DNA from: Ursus arctos
Lineage: Eukaryota; Chordata; Mammalia; Carnivora; Ursidae
DNA: 64,000 nucleotides
Assembly: GCF_023065955.2 (NCBI RefSeq)
Contig: NW_026622886.1
Location: forward strand, 8,814,001 to 8,878,000
Reading direction: 5' to 3'
Shown here: positions 34,471-44,564 of the stretch, piece by piece
How positions within the stretch are numbered: position 1 is the stretch's first letter
Layout: each line of letters starts with the position of its first letter
The notes under the pieces: model-generated
What the model saw: only the letters and a program-made list of their open reading frames with translations
Told to the model about the DNA's origin: nothing
Database searches by the model: none
Translations under genes and position numbers: made by a program

Positions 34471-35785
34471 GCAAGCCTAAAGAACAAATAATAACAAGGC
34501 ATTGTGGGATTCACAATTGTCAGAGCAGCCTGATAAGTAGCAGACATCTCCTCCTGTCTTCCAGTGTCCCCATGCTTCAATTCCACTCAATTGGCAGGTG
34601 AGTTTGTTCCCCGAGGAAGGGGGAAGAAGAGGCAGACCTGAATGAGTCAATAGGAACATTAGGTTAAACCGGCTCAGATTAAGTATTTCAATCAATACGT
34701 GTCACACGGTTCTGGGAAAAAAGTGGTCCCGGTCTTTCTAATCACAAAACCGGACTGGATATTGGCAGTGGCGTGTGCTTTTCCACCGATACCAGTGCCT
34801 GGTATTTAGTGGACGCTGAATTGCCTCCCAAGTGAAAGACCAGGAGAGATGGAGAGAGACCAACAAAAGCACAAACGCTGAGTCAACAAGCCGGAGGACG
34901 AGATACGCGGTTGCTTTATCTTCACAATTCCACATTGCCGATCTGATTAAATCGATCGTCTATCTAATAGCTGATGTTTTTAATCCCTGTGGAATTGACC
35001 AGCTGCCTCATCATGGTCTAGACACAGTCTTAGGGTTACTAGAACGTTTAAGAAATTTTCGTCAGGTCACATTGCAGCCTTGCTGCAGACAGCCAGCAAA
35101 ATTCACCAGACAGCCCACTGATGGAACGCCAGGTGGCCCGGGGGTGGGGGTGGGGGGACACCCAGCTCCTGCACCCAGCCAGCATGCCCGTCCATAAGCC
35201 TTGTCAGCTTCTCTGGGTCAGGTCCCCAGGCTGTGCAGGACCCAGGGGTAATCGCAACTGAGGAAAGGAAGCAAAGCCTTGTTTCTTTCTTCCTGGGGCA
35301 GCCTGGCATCGTGGACACCGACCTGGGGATTCAGGGAGCTCAGGTCCAGACCTAGCTGAGAAGTGAGGCCCTCCCACTCGGAAAGCTCAGGACTCTCCCT
35401 CACCCGCTCTTCTGCCAGCAGCCATGCGGCCCCACGCACATCAGGAAAGTCCCCTGGCTCTCCAGGGTCTGGTTCACAAAACCCACACGACACCCAACCT
35501 GAAAGCAGCAGGCCTGCCCCAGGAGCTCCGTGCCGGCTTCTTCCAGCTCTAAGATCTGAGTATCTATGCAGACACAGCTTTCAATTCTGAATTAGCACGA
35601 GGTGCCATCTCACGGGAAGAAAGTGGATATAAAGGAATAATGAACAATCATTCTCTTTTTCTGTTCTTCAAAGAGAGGCAAGCTTTGAAAAAGAGAACTT
35701 TTCAGGGCTGGGAATTTGGAAACAGAGTGGGAGACTCCCAGCCAGTTAGCCAGTGGTTAGCTCTAGGCTCTTGGTTTGCCTGTTA
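34471..35785. other. Unique intronic sequence with candidate conserved block
   Basis: 34850-35110 is free of recognisable repeats and holds TGAGTCA (AP-1 core), ATCGATCG (ONECUT-like) and GATTAAATCG. Open frame 34832-35197 has no recognised domain. Confidence 0.35.
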
Positions 35786-35789
35786 GCGA

Positions 35790-36070
35790 ATTTTCATTGA
35801 TTCATGGTTCGTTTCACAGATGACCAGTATTTACTCAGCACCCACCATGTGTGGACGCTGTTCTGAGTCTCGGGGTGAGAGTGGGGAATGAAACAGACAA
35901 ACACTCTGCTCGCATGGCGCTTATGGCCTTCGGCCTCATTCACTCATTGAAGTGCCAACTGTGTGCCACCTGGACACCCAAAGATGAAGAAGAAACTGTC
36001 TGGACCGTAAAGATGAACAGGCAGCCTGATGAGCACTATGATGGAGGTTTTGGGGGCTGTGGGATGAGAA
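35790..36070 (-). repeat. L2 LINE 3' end (reverse)
   Basis: 'ttactcagcacccaccatgt', 'gggaatgaaacagacaaaca', 'ctcgcatggcgcttatggcc'. Confidence 0.8.
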
Positions 36071-36089
36071 CCCCAGCAATACCAGCTGT

Positions 36090-36300
36090 CATGTATGAGC
36101 ACTCACGGCCCCCCACTAAGTGCTGATACACATCATGGCATTTTGTCTTAGCCCCCAAACATCCCTATGCACCAGGGGGAAAATGAGGCAGAGAGTGAAG
36201 AACCCACCCCAGGCAGCCCAGCCAGTAAGGGATGACGCTGGGATGTGAACCCAGGCTGCCTGACCTCCGACGCTTGGTTATACAGCACCATATCAGCCTC
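36090..36300 (-). repeat. MIR SINE (reverse)
   Basis: 'accagggggaaaatgaggca', 'cccagccagtaagggatgac', 'gtgaacccaggctgcctgac'. Confidence 0.82.
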
Positions 36301-37459
36301 TCTCTCCAGAACATCAGCCAGGTGAGACATTTCAGTGAGTAAATAAAATAAGCCACGACATCCCAAAGTCCTCATCTACACTGGGGTTTAGGCATTCAGG
36401 ACTGATCCTTTCTGTGGAAGTAAAATAGATTTAATCACAAACTTCTTAGGAAAAAATATACATATTTCTTTAATACAGTGGCAAGCCAGTTTTGAACCTC
36501 AGACCTTGGAGAGCCATAGGTGAAGGTGTCAGCTCTGACAAACGAAAGCAAGCACTTTGGCCTGGAAGGTCGGGACGTGTCTGGCTGGGTTATTTTTGGT
36601 TCAGAGATAGCTTTGATGAGTTCCACCTTTGCTCCCTTGTATCAAAAATGGAACCTGGGAGGAGAGGCGACAGCACTGAAGGGGGAATAAAAAAGAAGAG
36701 CTTTGCATCAGGAAAAGAGCAGAATTGCAAATAATCAGGAGGGGATGCTTGGAAGCATCTAATTGGACCCCGCATCCTACCAGGTCTGTTCCAATATTGG
36801 TTCTCCTCCTTCCCTTTTTTCCATCCCTTTGGGGTCCTAGAGCTCTACACGGTTCCAAGCACAGGACCTACCTTCCTCTCCCCTCCCCATCCTGCCTGGC
36901 CCGGTGCTTCTCCAAGCCTCAGGGGGACACTCTCTCCTGGCTGGTCCCCACAACCAAACACAAAAAAACACAGGCATCCCTGCTCCCTGAGCAGCTGAGC
37001 CTCCTGTGATGTCAGAGCCGAAAGGACTTGCTAATCATCCGGGCCAGTGCTTTTCAGACCCTACTTGGCAACAGAATCCCTTTCTCAGATGATGTTATGC
37101 CAAAGTCCAATATGTGTAGCACCGACAGAAGGGTAGCAGCCCTGGTGACGTGTGTGTGCAGGGTGGGGACAGGAAGCCTCCCTACCTGGAGGCCCTTTAT
37201 GGAACCTTAAGATCATGAGAGTCCAGTCTGAAGTTACTGATTGGGCCTAAGCCCCTCCGTTTACAGATGACATCCTGAGACCCATTTGCCTCCATCCTGT
37301 TGAGAAAACGTCCCAAACATCCTCCTGGTTCCTTATGGTTAGTGTGGTTAGTGTGCCCATCAGCCACTTTGAGGTTGCTTGTCCATTGGTCCTAAAGTGG
37401 TCCCAGGGGTTGCAGGCAGAAATACGCCCGCAGCGGGGGCACGATGGTAGTAACTACCT
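36301..37459. other. Unique intronic sequence
   Basis: No gene recognised. Confidence 0.4.
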
Positions 37460-38133
37460 CGCAGGCCACGTGACACAGTCGAACGCTTCCTCCTCCTAGA
37501 TGCTTTCTCCCGTTGACTGTGAGAACATGTCTATTCTCCCTTTCTACTGACTGTTCTTTCTCGGTCTCCTTCGCTGGCTCCTCCTTTTCTGCCTAGCCCA
37601 AGGAAGGGCCCAGTCCTTGGTCCTCCTGTCTCTTCTACATTCACTCCCTAAGTGACTTGGTCCCATCTCATGGCTTTAAAAACCATCCGTATACTTCCAA
37701 CTCCCACATTTATACCTCCGAACCAGTCTCTCCTGAACGCAGCCATGATTATCCAACCCCCTTGTTGACACCTCTTCCCACAGATCTCGAAGGCTCCTCA
37801 GACTTAGCATGTCCCAAACTGGACTCCCAACCTCTCCGCCATCGGCAAACCTGTTCCTTCCCCCAGGCTTCCCCAGCTCAGTTTATGCCACTGCACCTTC
37901 CAGTTGTTCAGACCAAAAACCCTGGAGTCATCTTGGACTCCTCTCGTGTCCTGACACTCCACGCCCCGTGTATCAGCAACATCTTGTTGCCGCTTCCTTT
38001 TCGTCGCGGCCCCAGTCCAACCACTTCTTAGCCCACCTCCTCTGCTCCCACGGTGGTCTACTGCACAAGCATCTCCTGCCTGGGTCATTTTAAGAACCGC
38101 CACATACTGGCCTTGGTTTCACTCTCGCTCCTC
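37460..38133 (+). mobile_element. Long L2 LINE, left part (interrupted by L1)
   Basis: Follows the L2 consensus order: 'ctcatggctttaaaaaccat', 'ttatacctccgaaccagtct', 'cttagcatgtcccaaactgg', 'cagaccaaaaaccctggagt', 'catcttggactcctctcgtg'. It includes the remnant of ORF2 3' coding sequence, broken by stops. Confidence 0.9.
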
Positions 38134-38148
38134 TACAGCCCATTTTTC

Positions 38149-38976
38149 TTTTTTTTTCTTTTTTTTTTTTTTAATGATTTTTTATTATATTATGTTAGTC
38201 ACCATACAGTACATCCCCGGTTTCTGATGTAAGGCTCGATGATTCATTAGTTGTGTATAACACCCAGTGCACCATGCAATACGTGCCCTCCTTACTACCC
38301 ATCACCGGTCTATCCCATTTCCCCACCCCCTTCCCCTCTGAAGTCCTCAGTTTGTTTCTCATAGTCCATAGTCTCTCATGTTTCATTCCCCCTTCTGATT
38401 ACCCCCCCTTTCTTTATCCCTTTCTTCCCCTACCGATCATCCTAGTTCTTATGTTCCATAGATGAGAGAAATCATATGATAGTTGTCTTTCTCTGTTTGA
38501 CTTATTTCACTTAGCATTATCTCCTCCAGTGCTGTCCATGTTGTAGCAAATGTTGAGAACTCGTTCTTTCTGATAGCTGAGTAATATTCCATTGTATATA
38601 TGGACCACAACTTCTTAATCCAGTCATCTGTTGAAGGGCATCTCGGCTCCTTCCACAATTTAGCTATTGTGGACATTGCTGCTATGAACATTGGGGTGCA
38701 TATGGCCCTTCTCTTCACTACGTCTGTATCTTTGGGGTAAATACCCAGTAGTGCAATGGCTGGGTCATAGGGTAGCTCAATTTTTAACTTTTTAAGGGAC
38801 CTCCACACTGTTTTCCAGAGTGGCTGTACCAACTTGCATTCCCACCAACAATGTAGGAGGGATCCCCTTTCTTCACATCCTCTCCAACAATTGTTGTTTC
38901 TTGCCTTGTCTATTTTTGCCATTCTAACTGGCGTAAGGTGGTATCTCAGTGTGGTTTTGATTTGAATTTCCTTGAT
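38149..38976 (-). mobile_element. Young carnivore L1, 5'-truncated, in sense with ABTB3
   Basis: 828 bp with T-runs at its left end (poly(A) on the minus strand) and a 3'UTR of 'ttagtcaccatacagtacat' type. A perfect 15-bp target-site duplication TACAGCCCATTTTTC lies at 38134-38148 and 38977-38991. An AATAAA is present on the minus strand (38186-38181). Confidence 0.97.
38449..38922 (-). pseudogene. L1 ORF2 C-terminal fragment
   Basis: 157 codons with the LINE-1 ORF2p C-terminal signature ([17 protein letters not shown] zinc-knuckle-like part, YYSAIRKNEF, ending SLIYGT). Endonuclease and reverse-transcriptase domains are missing because of 5' truncation, so it cannot mobilise itself. Confidence 0.93.
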
Positions 38977-38991
38977 TACAGCCCATTTTTC

Positions 38992-39590
38992 AACCAGCAG
39001 CCAAAGTGATCCTTTTAAATCGTAAGCCAGACCTGTAAACCCTTACTCAAAATCCTGTAATGGCTTCCCAGTTCACTAAAAATAAAAGCCAAAATCTACA
39101 CTAGCCGATGAGGACCTACCCGACCTGGCTTTCTGTGATTCTCTGCTCTCACCTCTTATTCCTCCTGGCTCACTCACGCTTCTCTACCACACTGGTGTCT
39201 TTGCTATTCCTGCCTCAGGGCCTTTGCACTGACGGTTCCCTCTGCCAGGAACACTCCTCCCTCGGTTAAATCCCTCAATCTCCTTCACCTCTCTACACCA
39301 ATGTCACCTTCTCTGCGAGACCACCCTAACCACACTATATACATACAACCCACCATCTCAGCCCACCTGGTCCCCCTCAGTCTGATTTATTTTTCCTACG
39401 GCAGGTATCACTTTCTAACATCCTGTACTTGCTTACTTCTGTTAACTGCATACGGTCTCCCCCCATTAGAATTCACAGTCTATGAAGGCAAGGACTTTTG
39501 TCTGTGCACTGATCAATGCCAAGGGCCTATAACCACGTCTTCTATGTAGTAGGCTCTTGATAAACGTGTGTTGAATGAATGAATGATCGA
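38992..39590 (+). mobile_element. Long L2 LINE, right part
   Basis: Continues exactly where the left part stops: 'cagccaaagtgatcctttta', 'caaaatcctgtaatggcttc', 'cctgcctcagggcctttgca', and an ending (TGAATGAATGAATG). Confidence 0.93.
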
Positions 39591-39594
39591 ATGA

Positions 39595-39740
39595 TTATTT
39601 TGCAGTTTTCAGATCACTTTCATATCCGATGATTCCTTTGAGTCTCAAAACTCTCTCAGGCTTTCTCAGATAAGAAAACAAGTCCAGAGAGGTTAAATCA
39701 CTTGCCTGAAATCACACAGCTTGCTCTATACTGGGCCTCA
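39595..39740 (-). repeat. MIR SINE (reverse)
   Basis: 'aagtccagagaggttaaatc' and 'acttgcctgaaatcacacag'. Confidence 0.8.
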
Positions 39741-39897
39741 TGCCCTCTCCTGTCCTTAAACCGCAAGAGCATGATACCTGACCACAGTGGTGCTGATCTC
39801 TCCAAGGCCCAGAGCCCATCCAGCTCTCTCCTCCCTCCCCAAACTCATACCCAGCTGTGCCGAAGACTGTGTTTGGAGGTATAGTGCACAGGCTGCT

Positions 39898-40373
39898 TTT
39901 TTTTTCCCCAGAGAAGCACTGATATACGTTTATTCAAGTGAACGCATATCTTGTCTCTAGGGACCATGGGACCCAGACATAAGCTTCCAGGCCAACTTCT
40001 GACCCTAAAGCCCTCCTCCAGAATGAGGAACACTGATAAGGTGCCCCATCCCCGGCCTTTGGTCTCCCCACATATCACAACAACTGGACATTCTGTAAGG
40101 AATGAGGGAGGGGGGACCCTTCCAGGGAGGGGAGAACCTTCCAGGGAGGGGAGAGAGAGACCCTTTGAAATCAAGAGGAAGCTCTGTTCTTTCTTAACAA
40201 CCATGGGCTGAAATGTGAGGTTGCTAAGTGCACCTTCATAACTGCTTCCAGTCCCTTGCTGACAAATGTCTTTCAGGTTCAGGTCCACATCACAGGAACG
40301 GCTACAGCAGCTGGGTGATTTCTGCCTCACCCACTGTACTATGAACTGTGTCGCTGCTCACGATTGCTCTTTT
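39898..40373 (-). pseudogene. Processed retrocopy of an unidentified transcript
   Basis: Flanked by a 13-bp target-site duplication TGCACAGGCTGCT (39885-39897 and 40374-40386). On the minus strand it ends AATAAA (39934-39929), about 23 nt, then a nine-A run (39905-39897). That is the layout of a reverse-transcribed, polyadenylated mRNA. Length 476 bp, intronless. It carries a near-perfect duplication (ACCTTCCAGGGAGGGGAGA type, about 40115-40155). An open frame crosses the poly(A) into flanking DNA, so it is not a real product; the insert may be mostly 3'UTR. Source gene not recognised. It is not a SINE or L1 by sequence. Confidence 0.8.
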
Positions 40374-40394
40374 TGCACAGGCTGCTGGGAAGCT

Positions 40395-40640
40395 CAAGAG
40401 CAGCAAATCCTGGTTCTCAGGCCTCCAGACTCAGGACTTAACCAGCGGCCCCCCAGTTTCCAGGCTTGAGGATTTAGGCTGAATTATACCACCTGCTTTC
40501 CTGGTTCGCCATCTTACAGATGGCGAATTGTGGGACTTCCTGGCGTCCACAGCCGTGTGGGCGGATTCCTACAACAAATCTCCTCATATATAATCTCTGT
40601 ATAACCTATTGGTTCTGTTTCTCTGGAAAACCCCAACACA
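40395..40640 (+). mobile_element. Ancient repeat ending 'ggttctgtttctctgg'
   Basis: 'cctggttctcaggcctccag', 'ggcgaattgtgggacttcct', 'taacctattggttctgtttc'. The same family as 55365-55830; a common ancient mammalian dispersed repeat whose exact name I cannot confirm. Confidence 0.6.
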
Positions 40641-40689
40641 GTGGTAACACTCAATAAATAGTACCTTTTACCATTAGCTAAGCGCCGAG

Positions 40690-40860
40690 CTTTAGAGTTT
40701 CCCACAGGGGCGTCTCATTTGACACTTGTGACTCCATGAATACCAGACCCTGGTATCATCATTATTTCCCATTCCTATAAGAAACAGGTTCAGAGAGGTC
40801 AGGGGCGCATCTGAGGTCCCCCAGCATGTGTACACCCTGCTAGGCCTGAGCTGAAGCCCC
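40690..40860 (-). repeat. MIR SINE (reverse)
   Basis: 'catcattatttcccattcct', 'gaaacaggttcagagaggtc', 'gcctgagctgaagcc'. Confidence 0.7.
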
Positions 40861-42160
40861 CTCCTTGCTAGAGGGTTCGGGCACCTTTCTGCACCCCCTC
40901 CTCGTCTACTGCGCCCTCCCTGCCCCCGCAGGCTCCCGGCTGCCCCGAGTGAGCAGTTCCACAGGCCGAGACCACCAGAGGCCGTGAAGCCACCAGCGTG
41001 CTTCTGGCCTGTGCTTTCCTCCACAGCTCTCATGCTGACAGAAAGAGAAACTTGGGGCAGCAGGAGGGTCAGCAACGGCAGCAGGACCCCGTGGGAAGGG
41101 GTGTGGGGAAGGCTGAGAGGGGAATGGAAGCAGGGGTGCCCACACCTGGCAGCAGTACCCGGAGACTCTGCATCTGGCCCTGAAGATGGCGGCTGCAGAA
41201 TGGAGGGAGATGGGGGAGCAGGTTTCTCCAGAGAGAGGGGCACACGCAGAATTGAGAATCAGGAGAAGCCGCCCTGATGACACGGCTCCAGTGTGGGAAG
41301 GAGAATCGGGAGTCTTAACCCCCCATCCCACCCCCAGGGCCCCTGACTGGCTGGTGTCCTGGTGCTGGCCACAGCCTCGGCCGGAGGCCCACAGGAGGGG
41401 CAGCTGGGCCTCCCCAGACGTCGCCCCACCGGCGCCGTGAGCCTCTAAGGAGCTCCTGCCACGGGCACAGTTTTACATTCAGGGGATTATCTGTGAATCA
41501 ACCAAACCCACGTCAGGCCTGCAAGCTACACGAGAGCAGGTCCCTTGTCCGGTGTTGCCCACAGCGGTGAGTCCAGGCCCCAGGCCTTCAGAGTCGGCGA
41601 AGATAAGCCTGCAAGGAGCGGAGGCTGGAGGGCGAGGAAAGGGAAAGCTGTATATGCTCCCCAGTACTTGAAATCCTCTGAGGCCATCGAAAGAGAGAGA
41701 GAGAGGGAGAGGGAGATGGTGAGGGAGAGAGGGAGAGAGGTGGGGGAGAGAAGGTGATCCGTGTCTGCCTGCTCGCATGCACATCCTGACTTACGGGGGT
41801 GCCGTGCGCCGGGACCAGGAGGAAACAATGACACCCGCCACCCCAAATCCCCAGTTAAATCCAAGCAGCCTCTCTGATTTGCGTTTGGATGTTAACGCAC
41901 TGGGGAACTGCTAATATGATTCCGTGCTGAACACACCTGATCTTCGCAGTAATTGCTTTCACTGACGCAGCCACGAGCTAATGGGGACCTCCCCCACTAG
42001 CGAGTTCCCGCACTAGCATTTCTCTTCCTGTGATATGTACAGTGAAAACCACAGATGTTACGGCCTGGTCGTAAATTAATCTCCAAAACTGCCGTTGACA
42101 ACACAGCCTCTCAGCCCTCGCTGCCCCCAAGGAGCGATCTGGTTTGGAAGAGACAATGCA
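40861..42160. other. Unique intronic sequence, GC-rich, with (GA)n
   Basis: No gene recognised, although several frames are open by composition. A purine (GA/GGGA) tract lies at 41688-41755. Confidence 0.4.
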
Positions 42161-42164
42161 TCAC

Positions 42165-42480
42165 GGAGGACAGGAGATGGGCTAAGAATCCAGAAACCTA
42201 GGTACTGGTTCCTGCTCTGCCATGTGACCTTGTGACATTGGGCAAGGAGGGTCTCACTCTGAGGCTCAGTTTCCCCACCTGTAAAGTTGTGAGAGTTGAA
42301 CCAGTGCTCCCCAGGGATGGGGCAGTGCACGGGTGGGAGAAAGGGAGAATTTGAAGTCTCTTAGACTTGAGCTCAAATCCCACTCTGCCATTTATTGCTC
42401 AGCAACTCTGGGCAACTTACGAAATGTCTAACAGCCTCAGATTCTTCTTGCACAGGGTGGGGGGTGATGACAATACCTAA
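42165..42480 (+). repeat. Two tandem MIR fragments
   Basis: 42165-42310 ('ctgctctgccatgtgacctt', 'gaggctcagtttccccacct') and 42345-42480 ('ttgagctcaaatcccactct', 'gcaactctgggcaacttacg') are two separate sense MIR copies. Confidence 0.85.
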
Positions 42481-42499
42481 CTGGCCTTTCCACATTCAT

Positions 42500-43070
42500 C
42501 CATCCCTTCCTTCCCGTTTGTTCTGAGTACTGCAGCCTACATGAGCTTCTTAGAACACAAATCTGATCATAGCATTTCCCTCTTTAAAAGCTTTCAAAAG
42601 CTTTCCAGTGTCCTCAGGAAAAGACAGATTCCTTAATCTGGCAGATGTCCAGGTTCATCCCGACCCAGGTCCCCTCACTTTGTTCTCCCAATCCAGCCAC
42701 ATTGGCTGCTCTCCTTCTCACCAGGCTCCCGTCTGCCACAGGCCCTTTGCACATTCTGTTTGCATTCACGGAGTACTCTTCTACATTTTCAACCAAATGG
42801 GTCATTCGTCGACTTCACTCAAGGCACATTTCCTGGTCTAAGCCTTCTCTTACTCCTGACTGCATCAAGAGCCTCAGAAAAGGCTCTTCCAGCCCCGTGT
42901 ATCTCTCCTTTGTAGCAACCATCACAGCTGTAAATTTACATTTACATGATTATTTGATGAAAAAAAAATAAGTTCACCACAGGCCCGCAAGCTCCGTGAA
43001 GGCAGGGACCCTGTTGTTTAACATCTAACACAATGCCTGCAATCAAGGTCGCAATGAATATAATAAAACT
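42500..43070 (+). repeat. L2 LINE 3' region
   Basis: 'cacaaatctgatcatagcat', 'ccacaggccctttgcacatt', 'aagctccgtgaaggcaggga', 'acacaatgcctgcaatcaag'. Confidence 0.9.
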
Positions 43071-43275
43071 CATTCATTAAGCAACATTTATCCAGCAATT
43101 TCTACATGTCAGACACTTCCCTACAGCTCTAAGAATTAGGTTGTATTATTACTCTCACTTAACAAAGGGGAGGACTGAGTCACAGAGAGGTTAGGTAACT
43201 TGCCCAATATCACACAGCTAGTAAGTGGTCAAACCCTGGAAGTCTGGTGACTGGGAGACTGGAGCCTTTCACTCC
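43071..43275 (-). repeat. MIR SINE (reverse)
   Basis: 'gagtcacagagaggttaggt', 'aacttgcccaatatcacaca', 'gctagtaagtggtc'. Confidence 0.92.
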
Positions 43276-43354
43276 ATATGAAGCAGATCCATAAGCAAGG
43301 AAGCTGGCACTTCTTTAACATTTGATGATGATAATAATAATAACAATAACCAGC

Positions 43355-43580
43355 AGACATTAAGTATGATCTGTCCAATACTACATACTCCAGGGACTTT
43401 ACATGAATCCACTCACCTTACTAAGGACCCCACTGAGGAAGTACGACCACGATCCTCATTTAACAGACGAGGAAACGGAGTCTCAGAAGGTTCATTGGCT
43501 TTCCCAAGGTCATCAGACACCTTGGTCCACCAACTCAAAAGTCTGGGAAAACGCCAGCTCTGGGATTCTCAGGGAGTACC
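43355..43580 (-). repeat. MIR-like fragment (reverse)
   Basis: 'cctcatttaacagacgagga', 'aacggagtctcagaaggttc', preceded by a (GAT/AAT)n tract at 43324-43350. Confidence 0.8.
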
Positions 43581-43955
43581 AGGACAATTCTCCACCATGC
43601 TGCAGATCTCTGCATTTGGTTCTAGTGAGAAGGCCACGCGCCTCCTGGCACTGAGCCTGCCCAGCTAGGCCGAGTATGGACAGCGCTGTCCCCCGAGACC
43701 ACAGAGCCAGCCACTGCCCCAGGGCCTCGGCTCAGGAGTTACACAGAGACCTCACAGGGCAGCCAGGACGGGGAAAGCCAGCACAGCTAGGAGAAGAGCT
43801 GTGACCACATATTACACAAAGGACGATCCTCGACCAGGAGCACCACACCCAGGCAAGTGGAGCCCTTCACTCCACGCACCCCTCAGGCTGCACTGGAGTC
43901 CTCCTGGGATCCCCTCAGAGGCTCACCGGAGCCAGAGTTCACCTTCAGAACACAG
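43581..43955. other. Unique intronic sequence
   Basis: Nothing recognised. Confidence 0.4.
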
Positions 43956-43959
43956 GTTG

Positions 43960-44165
43960 TGAAGCCCAAACGTCAATTCTAACCCTTAGTATCTATTGCA
44001 ACTCAATCAGCCGCTAAACCTGTCTGAGCCTCGGTTTCCTCCCCCATAAAATGGGAATAAGCAACACCCACTTCACATGAACAGCGTGAAGACTGAATCA
44101 AGTAGGACGTATGGAAGGCCTTCTAGCACGGTACCTGGCCCAGCAAGTGTCGGCACCTCGGCAGG
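43960..44165 (+). repeat. MIR SINE
   Basis: 'cctgtctgagcctcggtttc', 'cccccataaaatgggaataa', 'cacggtacctggcccagcaa'. Confidence 0.85.
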
Positions 44166-44289
44166 TACCATGCAGGGCACGGCAGACGGGAAAAGATAGG
44201 TACGTAATACAATTTGCCAGGGGCACCCACTCTTGGGGAGTCATTTCTTACCCATGCCTGAGAGCTTCATACTGATTCACTATGAATCC

Positions 44290-44560
44290 AGATAGCACCC
44301 CACTTCCAGAACAGGATGACAATAACATTGATAATACACATGAAGGATGATAGGTATTAAGTGTGTATTTAACATGAGACACTGGGAAAAATACTTTGTA
44401 TACACTGCATTATTTCTTTTATATTAGTTTAATCTTCACAAATATCCTACAAGGCGGTCCAGAGCCAGACTGCCTGGGTTTAAATCTGACCCAACCACTC
44501 GTTAGCTATGTCACCTTACCCAAATTCTTTAAACTTTCCGTTCCTCCGCTTTCTAATCTA
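44290..44560. repeat. MIR fragments in opposite orientations
   Basis: 44330-44445 is a reversed, diverged MIR-type end. 44450-44560 is sense MIR ('agccagactgcctgggttta', 'gttagctatgtcaccttacc'). Confidence 0.65.
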
Positions 44561-44564
44561 GAAT

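Noticed and set aside
39845..40330. 161-codon minus-strand frame
   Set aside because: It reads through the retrocopy poly(A) and into flanking DNA, so it is not the product of the parent transcript.
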